Positions 8,636-16,332 of a stretch of DNA of 64,000 nt are shown here, piece by piece. A model generated the notes under the pieces. The model was given only the letters and a program-made list of their open reading frames with translations. It did not search any database and was not told the origin of the DNA. This stretch comes from DASQFQ01 sp963805525 (GTDB lineage Bacteria > Actinomycetota > Thermoleophilia > Solirubrobacterales > Solirubrobacteraceae): positions 1,302,001-1,366,000 of the forward strand of contig CAWDUT010000004.1 of the NCBI GenBank assembly GCA_963805525.1. Reading direction: 5' to 3'. The translations under genes and the position numbers were made by a program. Each line of letters opens with the position of its first letter. Position 1 is the stretch's first letter.

Positions 8636-10095
8636 AAGGGGATGTTCCGGATCCCGGCGGCCGGGGCGGTCACCGAGTCGAGCGTGGTCAGGGCTTCGAT
8701 CAGCCGGCGGCGGGTGTCGAGCGGGGCGATGACCTCGTCGACGTAGCCCTCGGCGGCCGCGGTGCCGGCGCTGAGGTGCTCCTCCGTGTAGCGGGCGGCG
8801 AACTCCTCGCGCGCCATCTCGGGATCCTCGGCGGCGGCGATGTCGCGCCGGTTGACGATCCCGACCGCCTGCTTGGCGCCCATGACGCCGAGCGTGGCGC
8901 CGGGCCAGGCGAATGAGAAGTCGGCGCCCAGGTCGCGCGAGTTCATGGCGATGAACGCGCCACCGAACGCCTTGCGGAGCACGACGGTGACCTTCGGCAC
9001 CTCGGCCTCGGCGAACGCGTGGACGAGCTTGGCGCCGTGGCGGATCACGCCGCCCTGCTCCTGCTTGGTGCCGGGCATGAAGCCGGGCGTGTCCACGAGC
9101 ACCACCAGCGGGAGCCCGAACGCGTTGCAGGTGCGGACGAAGCGCGCGCCCTTGGTGCCGGAGTCGGCGTCGAGCACGCCGCCGAGGTAGCGCGGCTGGT
9201 TGGCGATCACGCCGACCGGGCGCCCCTCGAAGCGGGCGAAGCCGCAGACCAGGTTGCGCGCCCAGCGCGGGGACCACTCGAGCATCCGCCCGCCGTCGAC
9301 GAGGCCGTGGATGACGTCGCGGACGTCGTAGACGCGGCGCTCGTCGGTCGGCACCGCCTCGGCGGGGTCGACCCGCCCGGGCTCGGCCGAGCGCCAGCGC
9401 GGTGGCCGCTCCTTGGAGCTGGCCGGGAAGTGGTCGAGCAGGTCGCGGACGAGCACGGCGGCGTCCTCGTCGGTCTTGGCGGTGAAGTGGGCGACACCGC
9501 TCTTCTCGTGGACCTTGTGGCCGCCGAGCTCGGCGGCCGTGACGTCCTCGCCCATGACCTCGCGCACGACGGCGGGGCCGGTGAGGAACATCGAGGCCTG
9601 CTCGGTCATCACCACGAAGTCGGTGAGCGCGGGCGAGTACGAGCCGCCGCCGGCGCTCGCGCCGCAGATCACGGAGATCTGCGGGATGCGACCGGACAGC
9701 GCGACGTGCTCGCGGAAGATGCGCCCGTAGCCGCCGAGCGCGGCGAGGCCCTCCTGCATGCGCGCGCCGCCGGACTCGATGAAGCCGACGACGGGCGCGC
9801 CCGCGCGGCCGGCGAGCCGCAGCACGCGGATGATCGACTCGGCGTGCGCCTCGCCGAGCGAGCCGCCGAGGTACGACGGGTCCTGCGCGTAACAGAAGAC
9901 CGGCCGGCCGTCGACGCGGCCGGCGCCGGCGATCACGCCGTCGCCCGCACGCGCCTTCGCCCCCATGCGCTTGGACACGACGTCCGAGCGCAGGAGGGTC
10001 AGCGAGCCCTCGTCACACAGCTCTTCCAGACGCTGGAGCGGAGTGAGCCGGCCCTCGGCGAGGGCCGGCTCGAGGTGGTCGAGCGTGGTGCTCAA
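8632..10095 (-). CDS. Acyl-CoA carboxylase, carboxyltransferase (beta) subunit
   Basis: This 487-residue protein joins the N- and C-terminal crotonase-fold halves of a carboxyltransferase in one chain, as in AccD/PccB proteins of actinobacteria. The N half has GGARMQEGLAALGGYG and ICGASAGGGSYSPALTDF, with the glycine oxyanion hole. The C half has VDTPGFMPGTKQEQGG and FGGAFIAMNSR. It transfers carboxyl from biotin to acetyl- or propionyl-CoA. Lying in the fab operon, with ATGA overlap to fabF, it probably supplies malonyl-CoA. The biotinylated alpha subunit is not in this window. Confidence 0.88.
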   Translation of the reverse strand: MSTTLDHLEPALAEGRLTPLQRLEELCDEGSLTLLRSDVVSKRMGAKARAGDGVIAGAGRVDGRPVFCYAQDPSYLGGSLGEAHAESIIRVLRLAGRAGAPVVGFIESGGARMQEGLAALGGYGRIFREHVALSGRIPQISVICGASAGGGSYSPALTDFVVMTEQASMFLTGPAVVREVMGEDVTAAELGGHKVHEKSGVAHFTAKTDEDAAVLVRDLLDHFPASSKERPPRWRSAEPGRVDPAEAVPTDERRVYDVRDVIHGLVDGGRMLEWSPRWARNLVCGFARFEGRPVGVIANQPRYLGGVLDADSGTKGARFVRTCNAFGLPLVVLVDTPGFMPGTKQEQGGVIRHGAKLVHAFAEAEVPKVTVVLRKAFGGAFIAMNSRDLGADFSFAWPGATLGVMGAKQAVGIVNRRDIAAAEDPEMAREEFAARYTEEHLSAGTAAAEGYVDEVIAPLDTRRRLIEALTTLDSVTAPAAGIRNIPL

Positions 10096-11288
10096 GCGGC
10101 CTCCAGGCAGAGAACAGCGTTGTGGCCGCCGAACCCGAACGCGTTGGAAAGCGCGATGGGCTGCCGCCCGTTCACCTTCAGGGGCTGGGCCTCGTTCGGG
10201 ACGTAGTCGAGGTCCATGCCCTCCTCCTGCTCCTCCCAGCCCAGCGTGGGCGGGGCCATCTTGTCGCGCAGGGCGAGGATGGTCGCGACGGCCTCGACCG
10301 CGCCGGCCGCGCCGAGCAGGTGCCCGATCGCCGACTTGGTCGACGACACGGGGATCTCCCCCGCGTGGTCGCCGAGCGCGAGCTTGATCGCCTTCGTCTC
10401 GGCGCGATCGTTGAGCGGCGTGGAGGTGCCGTGGGCGTTGACGTAGTCGACGTCCTCCGGCTTCAGGCCCGCTGACTCCAGCGCCTGCTTGATCGCGTCC
10501 GCCGCGCCGATGCCCTCGGGCTGCGGGGCGGTGATGTGGTTGGCGTCCGAAGAGGCGCCGTAGCCCTTGATCGTGGCGAGGATCGTCGCCCCGCGGGCCT
10601 TCGCCTTCTCGGCGTCCTCGAGCACGAGCACCGCGCCACCCTCGCCCATCACGAAGCCGTCGCGACGCGCGTCGAACGGGCGCGAGATGCCGCTGTCGGA
10701 CAGCGCGTCGAGCGCCGCGAAAGCCGCCCTGGAGAGCGGCGTCAGCGCCGCCTCGGAGCCGCCGGTGACGACGGCGTCGGCCATGCCCGAGTGGATCAGG
10801 CTCGCGGACGTGCCGATCGCGTGCGCGCCCGCCGCGCAGGCGGAAACGACGCCATAGGAATGGCCGCGCAGGCCGTAGCGCATCGACAGCGCGCCGGGCG
10901 CGGCGTTGCTCATCATGAGCGGCACCGCGAGCGGCGAGACCTTCTGCGGCCCCGAATCGCGCAGCACGCCGAAGTTGTGCTCGAGCGTGCCGATGCCGCC
11001 GATGCCCGTGCCGATGATGCAGGCGATCCGGGTCGGGTCGTACGGCAGCTCGTCGGACCAGCCGGCCTCGGCCAGCGCCTCGTCGCCCGCGACCATCGCG
11101 AACTGCGTGAAGCGGTCGGCGCGGCGAGCCTCCTTGACGGAGAGGTGCTCCTTGGGCTCGTACTCGCTGGCCTTGCCCTCTCCATCCTCGATACCGGACT
11201 GCCCGGCGAGCCAGCGCTCGTGCAGGGTGCGAGCGCCGACACCCAGCGGGGTGACGGCGCCGATGCCGGTGACGACGACCTGGGTCAT
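10092..11288 (-). CDS. fabF: Beta-ketoacyl-ACP synthase II
   Basis: FabF condenses malonyl-ACP with growing acyl-ACP. The 398 residues carry the Cys-His-His triad: Cys151 in SACAAGAHAIG, His286 in VNAHGTSTPLND and His323 in SAIGHLLGAAGAVE, plus the C-terminal NAFGFGGHN loop. Length is normal. The ATG at 11288 overlaps the acpP stop, and the TGA overlaps the carboxylase start (ATGA). Confidence 0.96.
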   Translation of the reverse strand: MTQVVVTGIGAVTPLGVGARTLHERWLAGQSGIEDGEGKASEYEPKEHLSVKEARRADRFTQFAMVAGDEALAEAGWSDELPYDPTRIACIIGTGIGGIGTLEHNFGVLRDSGPQKVSPLAVPLMMSNAAPGALSMRYGLRGHSYGVVSACAAGAHAIGTSASLIHSGMADAVVTGGSEAALTPLSRAAFAALDALSDSGISRPFDARRDGFVMGEGGAVLVLEDAEKAKARGATILATIKGYGASSDANHITAPQPEGIGAADAIKQALESAGLKPEDVDYVNAHGTSTPLNDRAETKAIKLALGDHAGEIPVSSTKSAIGHLLGAAGAVEAVATILALRDKMAPPTLGWEEQEEGMDLDYVPNEAQPLKVNGRQPIALSNAFGFGGHNAVLCLEAA

Positions 11289-11533
11289 CCGGCTCGCTGA
11301 ATCACGAGGTCGACGGCGTCGCCGACGGTCTTGATCTTGCCGACGTCCTCGCCCTTGAGCTTCACGCCGTACTCGTCCTCGATGATCTGGGACAGCTCGG
11401 CGAGGTCGAGCGAGTCGACGTCGAGCTCCTCGAAGGTGGACTCGAGCTTGATCTCGTCGGCCTCCGGGCCGAACTGGACGAGCGCGTCGCGGACGGTGGT
11501 CTCGACGGCCTCGGGGGTCACGGTCTCAGGCAT
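11285..11533 (-). CDS. acpP: Acyl carrier protein
   Basis: This 82-residue acidic carrier protein holds the growing chain on a 4'-phosphopantetheine arm. Ser41 in ELDVDSLDLAEL is the attachment site, with the usual acidic helix II after it. A GAGAGGAA ribosome-binding site precedes the ATG, 36 bases after fabG, which suggests separate, stronger initiation. That would fit the high copy number of ACP. The stop overlaps fabF. Confidence 0.96.
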   Translation of the reverse strand: MPETVTPEAVETTVRDALVQFGPEADEIKLESTFEELDVDSLDLAELSQIIEDEYGVKLKGEDVGKIKTVGDAVDLVIQRAG

Positions 11534-11569
11534 GTGGGTGTTCCTCTCTCGTTTGCTTGCAGTGAATGG

Positions 11570-12316
11570 TCAAGCGCTCATGCCACCGTCGACGAACAGC
11601 GTCGATCCGGTGACGTAGCCGGCATCGTCGGACGCGAGAAAGCGCACGGCGGCGGCGACCTCCTCGGGCGTGCCGACCCGCTTCGCGGGCACCACGTCGA
11701 GGATGCTGTCGGGAAGGTCTTCGGTCATCTCCGTGGCGATGAAGCCCGGGGCGACGGCGTTGACGGTCACGCCGCGCTTCGCCACCTCGGCGGCCACGGT
11801 CTTGGTCATGCCGATCAGCCCGGCCTTGGCGGCCGCGTAGTTGGCCTGGCCGGCGTTGGCGCGCGGCCCGACGACGGAGGCGACGTTGACGACACGGCCG
11901 AAGCGCGCCTTGAGCATCGGGCGCATCGCGCGCCGCGTCATGCGGAAGGCGGCGGTCAGGTTCGTGTTGATCACACGGTCCCACTCGTCGTCGTCCATCT
12001 GGATGGCGAGGCTGTCGGCGGTGATGCCGGCGTTGTTGACCAGCGCGAGCACGGGGCCGAACTCCTCCTCGAGCTTCGAGATCAATGCGTCCGCCACGCC
12101 GTTGGCGTCGGCGACGTCGCCCTCCACGGCGAGCGCCTTGCCACCGGCGTCCTCGATCGCCTTGACGGTCTTCTCGGCGCCCTCCTTGTCGGAGCGGTAG
12201 CCGACGCCGACGTTCCAGCCGTCGGCGGCCAGCGCGATCGCGACGGCCGCGCCGATGCCCTTGGAGGCGCCGGTCACGAGGGCGGTCGCGTTCTCAGGTC
12301 GGGGCTTCTGGCTCAT
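11570..12316 (-). CDS. fabG: 3-oxoacyl-ACP reductase
   Basis: FabG reduces 3-oxoacyl-ACP with NADPH. From the ATG at 12316 the product is 248 residues with TGASKGIG at 15-22, the NNAG motif, Ser147, and Tyr160/Lys164 in ANYAAAKAG. It ends in the typical GSTLFVDGGMSA. The ATG overlaps the fabH TGA (ATGA), which decides against the longer in-frame ORF. Being between fabH and acpP supports FabG rather than another SDR. Confidence 0.93.
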   Translation of the reverse strand: MSQKPRPENATALVTGASKGIGAAVAIALAADGWNVGVGYRSDKEGAEKTVKAIEDAGGKALAVEGDVADANGVADALISKLEEEFGPVLALVNNAGITADSLAIQMDDDEWDRVINTNLTAAFRMTRRAMRPMLKARFGRVVNVASVVGPRANAGQANYAAAKAGLIGMTKTVAAEVAKRGVTVNAVAPGFIATEMTEDLPDSILDVVPAKRVGTPEEVAAAVRFLASDDAGYVTGSTLFVDGGMSA

Positions 12317-13308
12317 GCGGGGCCTCCCCACTCCAGGACGGCGCCGCCCCACGTGAAGCCGGCGCCGACGGCGGCCACCAGCACGGTGTCGCCGGGGTGC
12401 AGCCGGTCCTCGTCGCGGGCGAACGCGAGCGCCAGCGGGATCGAGGCGGCGGACGTGTTGCCGATGTCGCCGATGTAGTCGGCGACGCGCTCCATCGGGA
12501 GCTCGAGCCGCTCGGCGACCGCCTTCGTGATGCGGGCGTTGGCCTGGTGGTAGACGAACAGGTTGACGTCGTCGAGCGACAGTCCGGCGAGCTCGACGGC
12601 CTCACGGGTGGAGTTGACGAGCGCGGCGGTGGCGCTGTTGAAGGTCGTGTGACCGTCCATGCGCAGCACCGGATCGTCGCGACGCGCGATGATCGCCTCC
12701 GCGAGCTCGGCGTCGTTGCCGAACACGAACGGGCCGACGCCGCCGCCCTCCTGGTTGCCCAGGACGATCGCGCCGGCGCCGTCGCCGAACAGGGCGGCGG
12801 TGCGCTTGTCGTCGAAGTCGGTGAAGCGCGAGAGCGCGTCGGCGCCGACCACGAGCACGGTCTCCGCGCGGCCGCTCTCGATCATCGAGGCGCCGACGCT
12901 GAGCGCCGTCACGAACGCGGTGCAGGCCGCGCCGATGTCCATCGCGTTGGCCTTGGCGGCGCCGATCGCGGTCGCGACGTAGGGCGCCGCGTTGGGCGTG
13001 ATCTCGTCGGCCGAGGTGGTGGCGACGAGCACGACGTCGAGCTCGGCCGCGTCGATCCCGGCGTCCTCGACCGCGGCCTTGCCGGCGGCGGTGGCGAGGT
13101 CGGAGAGCCGCTCGTGCGGCATCGCGTGGCGGCGCGAGCGGATGCCCGTGCGTTTCTCGATCCAGCCCTCCTCGATGCCGAGGCGCTCGGCGATCGGCAG
13201 GTTGTTGACGACCTGCTCGGGCAGGTGGTGGCCGAGGCCCAGCACCGAAGCGGTGCCGAGGGTGGCGCCGTCGCGGCGGGCCGCCTCGGTGAGGGGTGCG
13301 CTACGCAT
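12313..13308 (-). CDS. fabH: Beta-ketoacyl-ACP synthase III
   Basis: FabH starts fatty-acid synthesis by condensing an acyl-CoA primer with malonyl-ACP. The 331 residues show the Cys-His-Asn triad: Cys129 (IGAACTAFV), His254 (VYHQANARI) and Asn284 (GNTSAASIP). The ATG lies eight bases inside the end of fabD and the TGA overlaps fabG. Primer choice, straight or branched, cannot be read from the sequence. Confidence 0.95.
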   Translation of the reverse strand: MRSAPLTEAARRDGATLGTASVLGLGHHLPEQVVNNLPIAERLGIEEGWIEKRTGIRSRRHAMPHERLSDLATAAGKAAVEDAGIDAAELDVVLVATTSADEITPNAAPYVATAIGAAKANAMDIGAACTAFVTALSVGASMIESGRAETVLVVGADALSRFTDFDDKRTAALFGDGAGAIVLGNQEGGGVGPFVFGNDAELAEAIIARRDDPVLRMDGHTTFNSATAALVNSTREAVELAGLSLDDVNLFVYHQANARITKAVAERLELPMERVADYIGDIGNTSAASIPLALAFARDEDRLHPGDTVLVAAVGAGFTWGGAVLEWGGPA

Positions 13309-14125
13309 TGGCGGTCTCCTTGGTGATGCGGCGGGCCATCTTCGACAGCACGGTGCCGGGGCCGGTCTCGACGAAGTCCTCGGCGCCCGCTTCGAGCAGG
13401 GCGAGGAAGGTCTCGCGCCAGCGCACCGGGCGGATGAGCGCCTCGGCCAGCTCGCCGCGGACGTCGGTGAACGGCGCGGCGGTGGCGCCGCAGTAGACGG
13501 GGAAGCGGGGGTCTGAGATCTCGACCTTCTCCAGCGCCTCGCGGAACGGCGCGACGGCCGGCTCCATGCGGGGCGAGTGGAACGCGCCGGCGACGTCCAG
13601 CGGCCGGGCGCGCACGTTGTACTCGCGGGCGGCCTCCTCGGCCTCCTCGAGCGCGCCGCGCTCGCCGGACAGGACGACCTGGCCGGGGGCGTTGTCGTTG
13701 GCGACGGTGACGCCGGCAGCCTGGGCGATCGCCTCGGCGTCCTCGATCGAGCCGCCCAGCAGGGCGAGCATCGAGCCGGAGTCGTCGGCCTCGGCCATCA
13801 GCTTGCCGCGCAGCACGACGAGCTCGAGGGCGTCGTTCGTGTCGAGGACGCCGGCGGCGGTCAGCGCGCCCAGCTCGCCGAGCGAGTGGCCGGCGGCCAT
13901 CGTCGGCTCGGCGTCGGAAGCGTGCCAGCCGGCCATCGAGGCGCAGAAGATCGCGGGCTGGGCGAAGCGCGTGGAGTCGTCGACGCGGGCGAACGGGTCC
14001 TCCCCGACGAGCTCGATGCAGCGATCGAGCAGATCGGGCAGCTCCCGCGCGACGTCATCGCGCATGTCGGGGGTCTGGGAGCCCTGGCCGGGAAACAGCA
14101 GGGCAATGTCGGTTCGCGTGGTCAT
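13301..14125 (-). CDS. fabD: Malonyl-CoA:ACP transacylase
   Basis: FabD moves malonyl from CoA to ACP. From the ATG at 14125 (MTTRTDIALLFPGQGSQ) the product is 274 residues. It has the GQGSQ motif, nucleophile Ser81 in AAGHSLGELGAL, and a later GAFHSPRM that supplies the catalytic His. A GGAG precedes the ATG by five bases, supporting this start over an upstream TTG. It is the first gene of the FAS-II operon, divergent from the HipA-like gene. Confidence 0.94.
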   Translation of the reverse strand: MTTRTDIALLFPGQGSQTPDMRDDVARELPDLLDRCIELVGEDPFARVDDSTRFAQPAIFCASMAGWHASDAEPTMAAGHSLGELGALTAAGVLDTNDALELVVLRGKLMAEADDSGSMLALLGGSIEDAEAIAQAAGVTVANDNAPGQVVLSGERGALEEAEEAAREYNVRARPLDVAGAFHSPRMEPAVAPFREALEKVEISDPRFPVYCGATAAPFTDVRGELAEALIRPVRWRETFLALLEAGAEDFVETGPGTVLSKMARRITKETANA

Positions 14126-14235
14126 CGGTCTCCACCCTGAGCGCTGTTTCGCGCGTGTCCCAGCCTTGGCGCACTCGCACCCCCCGGGCAGGGGGGGTAT
14201 GCGCCACGCGGTGGGGGGTGACAGGCTTCGCGGCC
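14126..14235. promoter_or_regulatory. Divergent control region of the FAS-II operon and HipA-like gene
   Basis: This 110-base region separates two divergent starts. It contains an inverted repeat, ACCCCCC (14179-14185) and GGGGGGT (14192-14198), which could be an operator or simply a G-rich palindrome. No clear -35/-10 pair was seen on either strand. Confidence 0.4.
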
Positions 14236-14943
14236 GTGCCGGGCCTGCGATCCGTGACCGCAACGCGTTATGTGACCCCTCTGCGGGAGGGCGGCTCGCT
14301 GCCCGGGCTCGTGGAGGCGGACGACGACGGGCTGTACGTCCTGAAGTTCCGCGGCGCGGGGCAGGGCATCAAGGCGCTGGTGGCGGAGATCATCTGCGGG
14401 GAGCTGGCGCGCGGGCTGGGGCTGGCCGTGCCGGAGATCGTGCTGATGGACGTCGATCCCGCGCTGGGGGCGGCGGAGCCGGATCCGGAGATCCAGGACC
14501 TGATCACGGGATCGGCGGGGGTGAACGTCGGGCTGGACTTCCTGCCCGGCTCGCTGCCCTACACGCCGGCGGCGGGCTTCCAGCCGACCGCCGAGGAGGC
14601 GGCGACGGTCGTGTGGCTCGACGCGCTGATCTCGAACGTCGACCGCACGCCGCGCAACCCGAACCTGCTCGTGTGGCACGAGCGGCTGTGGCTGATCGAC
14701 CACGGGGCGGCGCTGTTCTTCCACCACCGCGACTGGGATCCGGAGGTGGATGCGGTGAAGCCGTTCGCGGGCATCGCGGACCACGTGCTGCTGCCGATCG
14801 CGGGGCCGCTGCCGGATCTGGACGTGCCGGAGGATCTGGTGCGCGCGGCGGTCGATGCGGTGCCCGCCGAGTGGGCGGATCGCGACCGGTACTTCGACTA
14901 CCTGACGCGCCGGCTGGCGCGCCCGCGAGGATGGCTGCCGTGA
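14236..14943 (+). CDS. HipA-like kinase domain protein
   Basis: About 235 residues match the small stand-alone HipA-like kinase fold (HipA_2 type). The N-terminus VTATRYVTPLREGGSLPGLV is typical, and a Lys in YVLKFRGAGQG is the likely ATP-binding lysine. ALISNVDRTPRNPN looks like the catalytic loop (D..N), followed by WLIDHGAALFF as the metal-binding Asp. A GTG at 14236 is chosen; GTG 14218 is in frame too. The TGA overlaps the next start. The known HipA toxins phosphorylate tRNA synthetases, but no HipB antitoxin is present, so toxin function is not claimed. Confidence 0.72.
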   Translation: MPGLRSVTATRYVTPLREGGSLPGLVEADDDGLYVLKFRGAGQGIKALVAEIICGELARGLGLAVPEIVLMDVDPALGAAEPDPEIQDLITGSAGVNVGLDFLPGSLPYTPAAGFQPTAEEAATVVWLDALISNVDRTPRNPNLLVWHERLWLIDHGAALFFHHRDWDPEVDAVKPFAGIADHVLLPIAGPLPDLDVPEDLVRAAVDAVPAEWADRDRYFDYLTRRLARPRGWLP

Positions 14944-15314
14944 GCCCCTTCCAGTACGCGATCGTGCGCGTCGTGCCCCGGGTGGAGCGGGGCGAGTGCA
15001 TGAACGTCGGCGTGATCTTCTTCTGCCGCCCGCGGCGCTACCTGGCGGCGCGGATCGCGCTCGACGAAGCGCGGCTGGCGGCCTTCGCGCCGGAGCTCGA
15101 CGTGGATGAGGTGCGCGCGCACCTCGACGCGATGACGCGAATCGCCGAGGGCGACGAGGACGCGGGCCCGGTCGCGCGGCTCGAGCAGTCCGAGCGCTTC
15201 CACTGGCTGGTGGCGCCGTCGAGCACGGTGATCCAGACGTCCCCGGTGCACACCGGGCTGTCCGACGACCCGGAGGCGACCTTGGCGCGGCTGCTCGAGA
15301 AGCTGGTGGCATGA
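14940..15314 (+). CDS. DUF3037 protein
   Basis: The 124-residue product starts SPFQYAIVRVVPRVERGEC, the hallmark of DUF3037, followed by MNVGVIFFC. Its biochemical role is unknown. The GTG at 14940 overlaps the TGA of the HipA-like gene (GTGA) and is spaced nine bases from GAGG, so it is preferred to the ATG at 14931. HipA-like kinase and DUF3037 genes are often neighbours, and this pair follows that pattern. Confidence 0.8.
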   Translation: MSPFQYAIVRVVPRVERGECMNVGVIFFCRPRRYLAARIALDEARLAAFAPELDVDEVRAHLDAMTRIAEGDEDAGPVARLEQSERFHWLVAPSSTVIQTSPVHTGLSDDPEATLARLLEKLVA

Positions 15315-15877
15315 GGGAGATCGCGCCCGGCCTGTTCCATTGGACCGCCCCGCACCCGGGCTGGGATCCCGACGGCGAGCCGGGCAGCCCCGCCGACTGG
15401 CCCGAGGAGGTCGGCAGCACGCTGTGGCGCGACGTGTTCATCGACCCGCAGGTGCCGGATGAGCTGTGGCCGAAGCTCGACGAGGTAGTCGCCGGGCGCG
15501 AGGTGGTGGTGCTGACCACGATCCGCTTCCACGGGCGGACGCGGAAGGCGGTGCTCGAGCGCTACGGCGGTGACGAGGAGCTGCCCGACGGCGTCGAGGC
15601 GTTCCCGATCAAGGGATTCCAGGAGACGATCTTCTGGCTGCCGGAGCCGCGCGCGCTCGTGCCCGGCGACCTGCTGATCGGCGACGGCGAGGGCGGCATC
15701 CGCATGTGCCCCGAGTCGTGGCTGCGCGGCTACCTGCCCGAGGAGGGCGCGCGCCTCGCGGAGCTGCGCGAGGCGCTCCAGCCGCTGCTCGCGCTGCCGG
15801 TCGAGCACATCCTCGCGTCCCACTGGAGCCCGGTGATCGGCGGCGGCCAGGCCGCGCTCGAGCGCGCGCTGGCGTGA
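15311..15877 (+). CDS. Degenerate metallo-beta-lactamase-fold protein
   Basis: This 188-residue protein has the rhythm of an MBL-fold hydrolase: EVVVLTTIRFHGRT where the first metal motif should be, ALVPGDLLIGDG in the GD position, and a terminal HILASHWSP strand. The HxHxDH zinc motif is missing; only THR-like remnants are seen. It may bind one or no metal, or may act as a non-enzymatic partner. Its ATG overlaps the DUF3037 stop (ATGA). The last 148 bases overlap the convergent phosphopantetheinyl transferase gene. Confidence 0.6.
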   Translation: MREIAPGLFHWTAPHPGWDPDGEPGSPADWPEEVGSTLWRDVFIDPQVPDELWPKLDEVVAGREVVVLTTIRFHGRTRKAVLERYGGDEELPDGVEAFPIKGFQETIFWLPEPRALVPGDLLIGDGEGGIRMCPESWLRGYLPEEGARLAELREALQPLLALPVEHILASHWSPVIGGGQAALERALA

Positions 15878-16332
15878 ACCGCGAGCGCGGCGGCGACGCC
15901 GGCGCCGAGGTCGAGGTCGAGGTCGATCACCACGTCGTCCGCGGCGGCCGGCAGGGGCGCGACCAGCCCGACTCCGTGGAGCTTGCAGCGCGCCTCGTGG
16001 CGGACCCACAGGCGGTGGAACCGGGGGTTCCGCTCGCTCGCGGGCGCGGCGGCGACCTCGGCAGCTTGATCCGCGGGGAGCCCGATCGCGGCGAGCTCGT
16101 TCACGTCACCGCGATCGCTGACGATCTCGACGTCGACGCCGACCTCGTGCCGGGCCACCGCGAGGACGCGCAGGTGCCCCGAGTGGCTGAGGTTGAAGTA
16201 CAGCCCGTCGACGCGCGGCTTGCCGTGGGGGCCGAGCTCGATCCGCGGGTCGGCGCCGAGATAAGCGCGGAGAACCTCCTCGACCTGCGGCACGCCCGTC
16301 CAAACGTGGACGTCGTCCTCAGGCCACCGCAA
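15730..16332 (-). CDS. 4'-phosphopantetheinyl transferase, Sfp type
   Basis: The enzyme loads phosphopantetheine onto carrier domains, presumably those of the NRPS just upstream. Motifs are in order: FNLSHSGHLRVLAVA (47-61), GVDVEIV with the magnesium ligands Asp67 and Glu69, and LWVRHEARCKLHGVGL (108-123), equivalent to WxxKEAxxK with His replacing the first Lys. The conserved part ends near residue 150, and the rest runs antisense through the convergent gene, so the tail may be unstructured. The ATG at 16332 lies 14 bases inside the NRPS end, giving tight coupling. About 40 N-terminal residues are missing relative to Sfp. Confidence 0.82.
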   Translation of the reverse strand: MRWPEDDVHVWTGVPQVEEVLRAYLGADPRIELGPHGKPRVDGLYFNLSHSGHLRVLAVARHEVGVDVEIVSDRGDVNELAAIGLPADQAAEVAAAPASERNPRFHRLWVRHEARCKLHGVGLVAPLPAAADDVVIDLDLDLGAGVAAALAVHASARSSAAWPPPITGLQWDARMCSTGSASSGWSASRSSARRAPSSGR

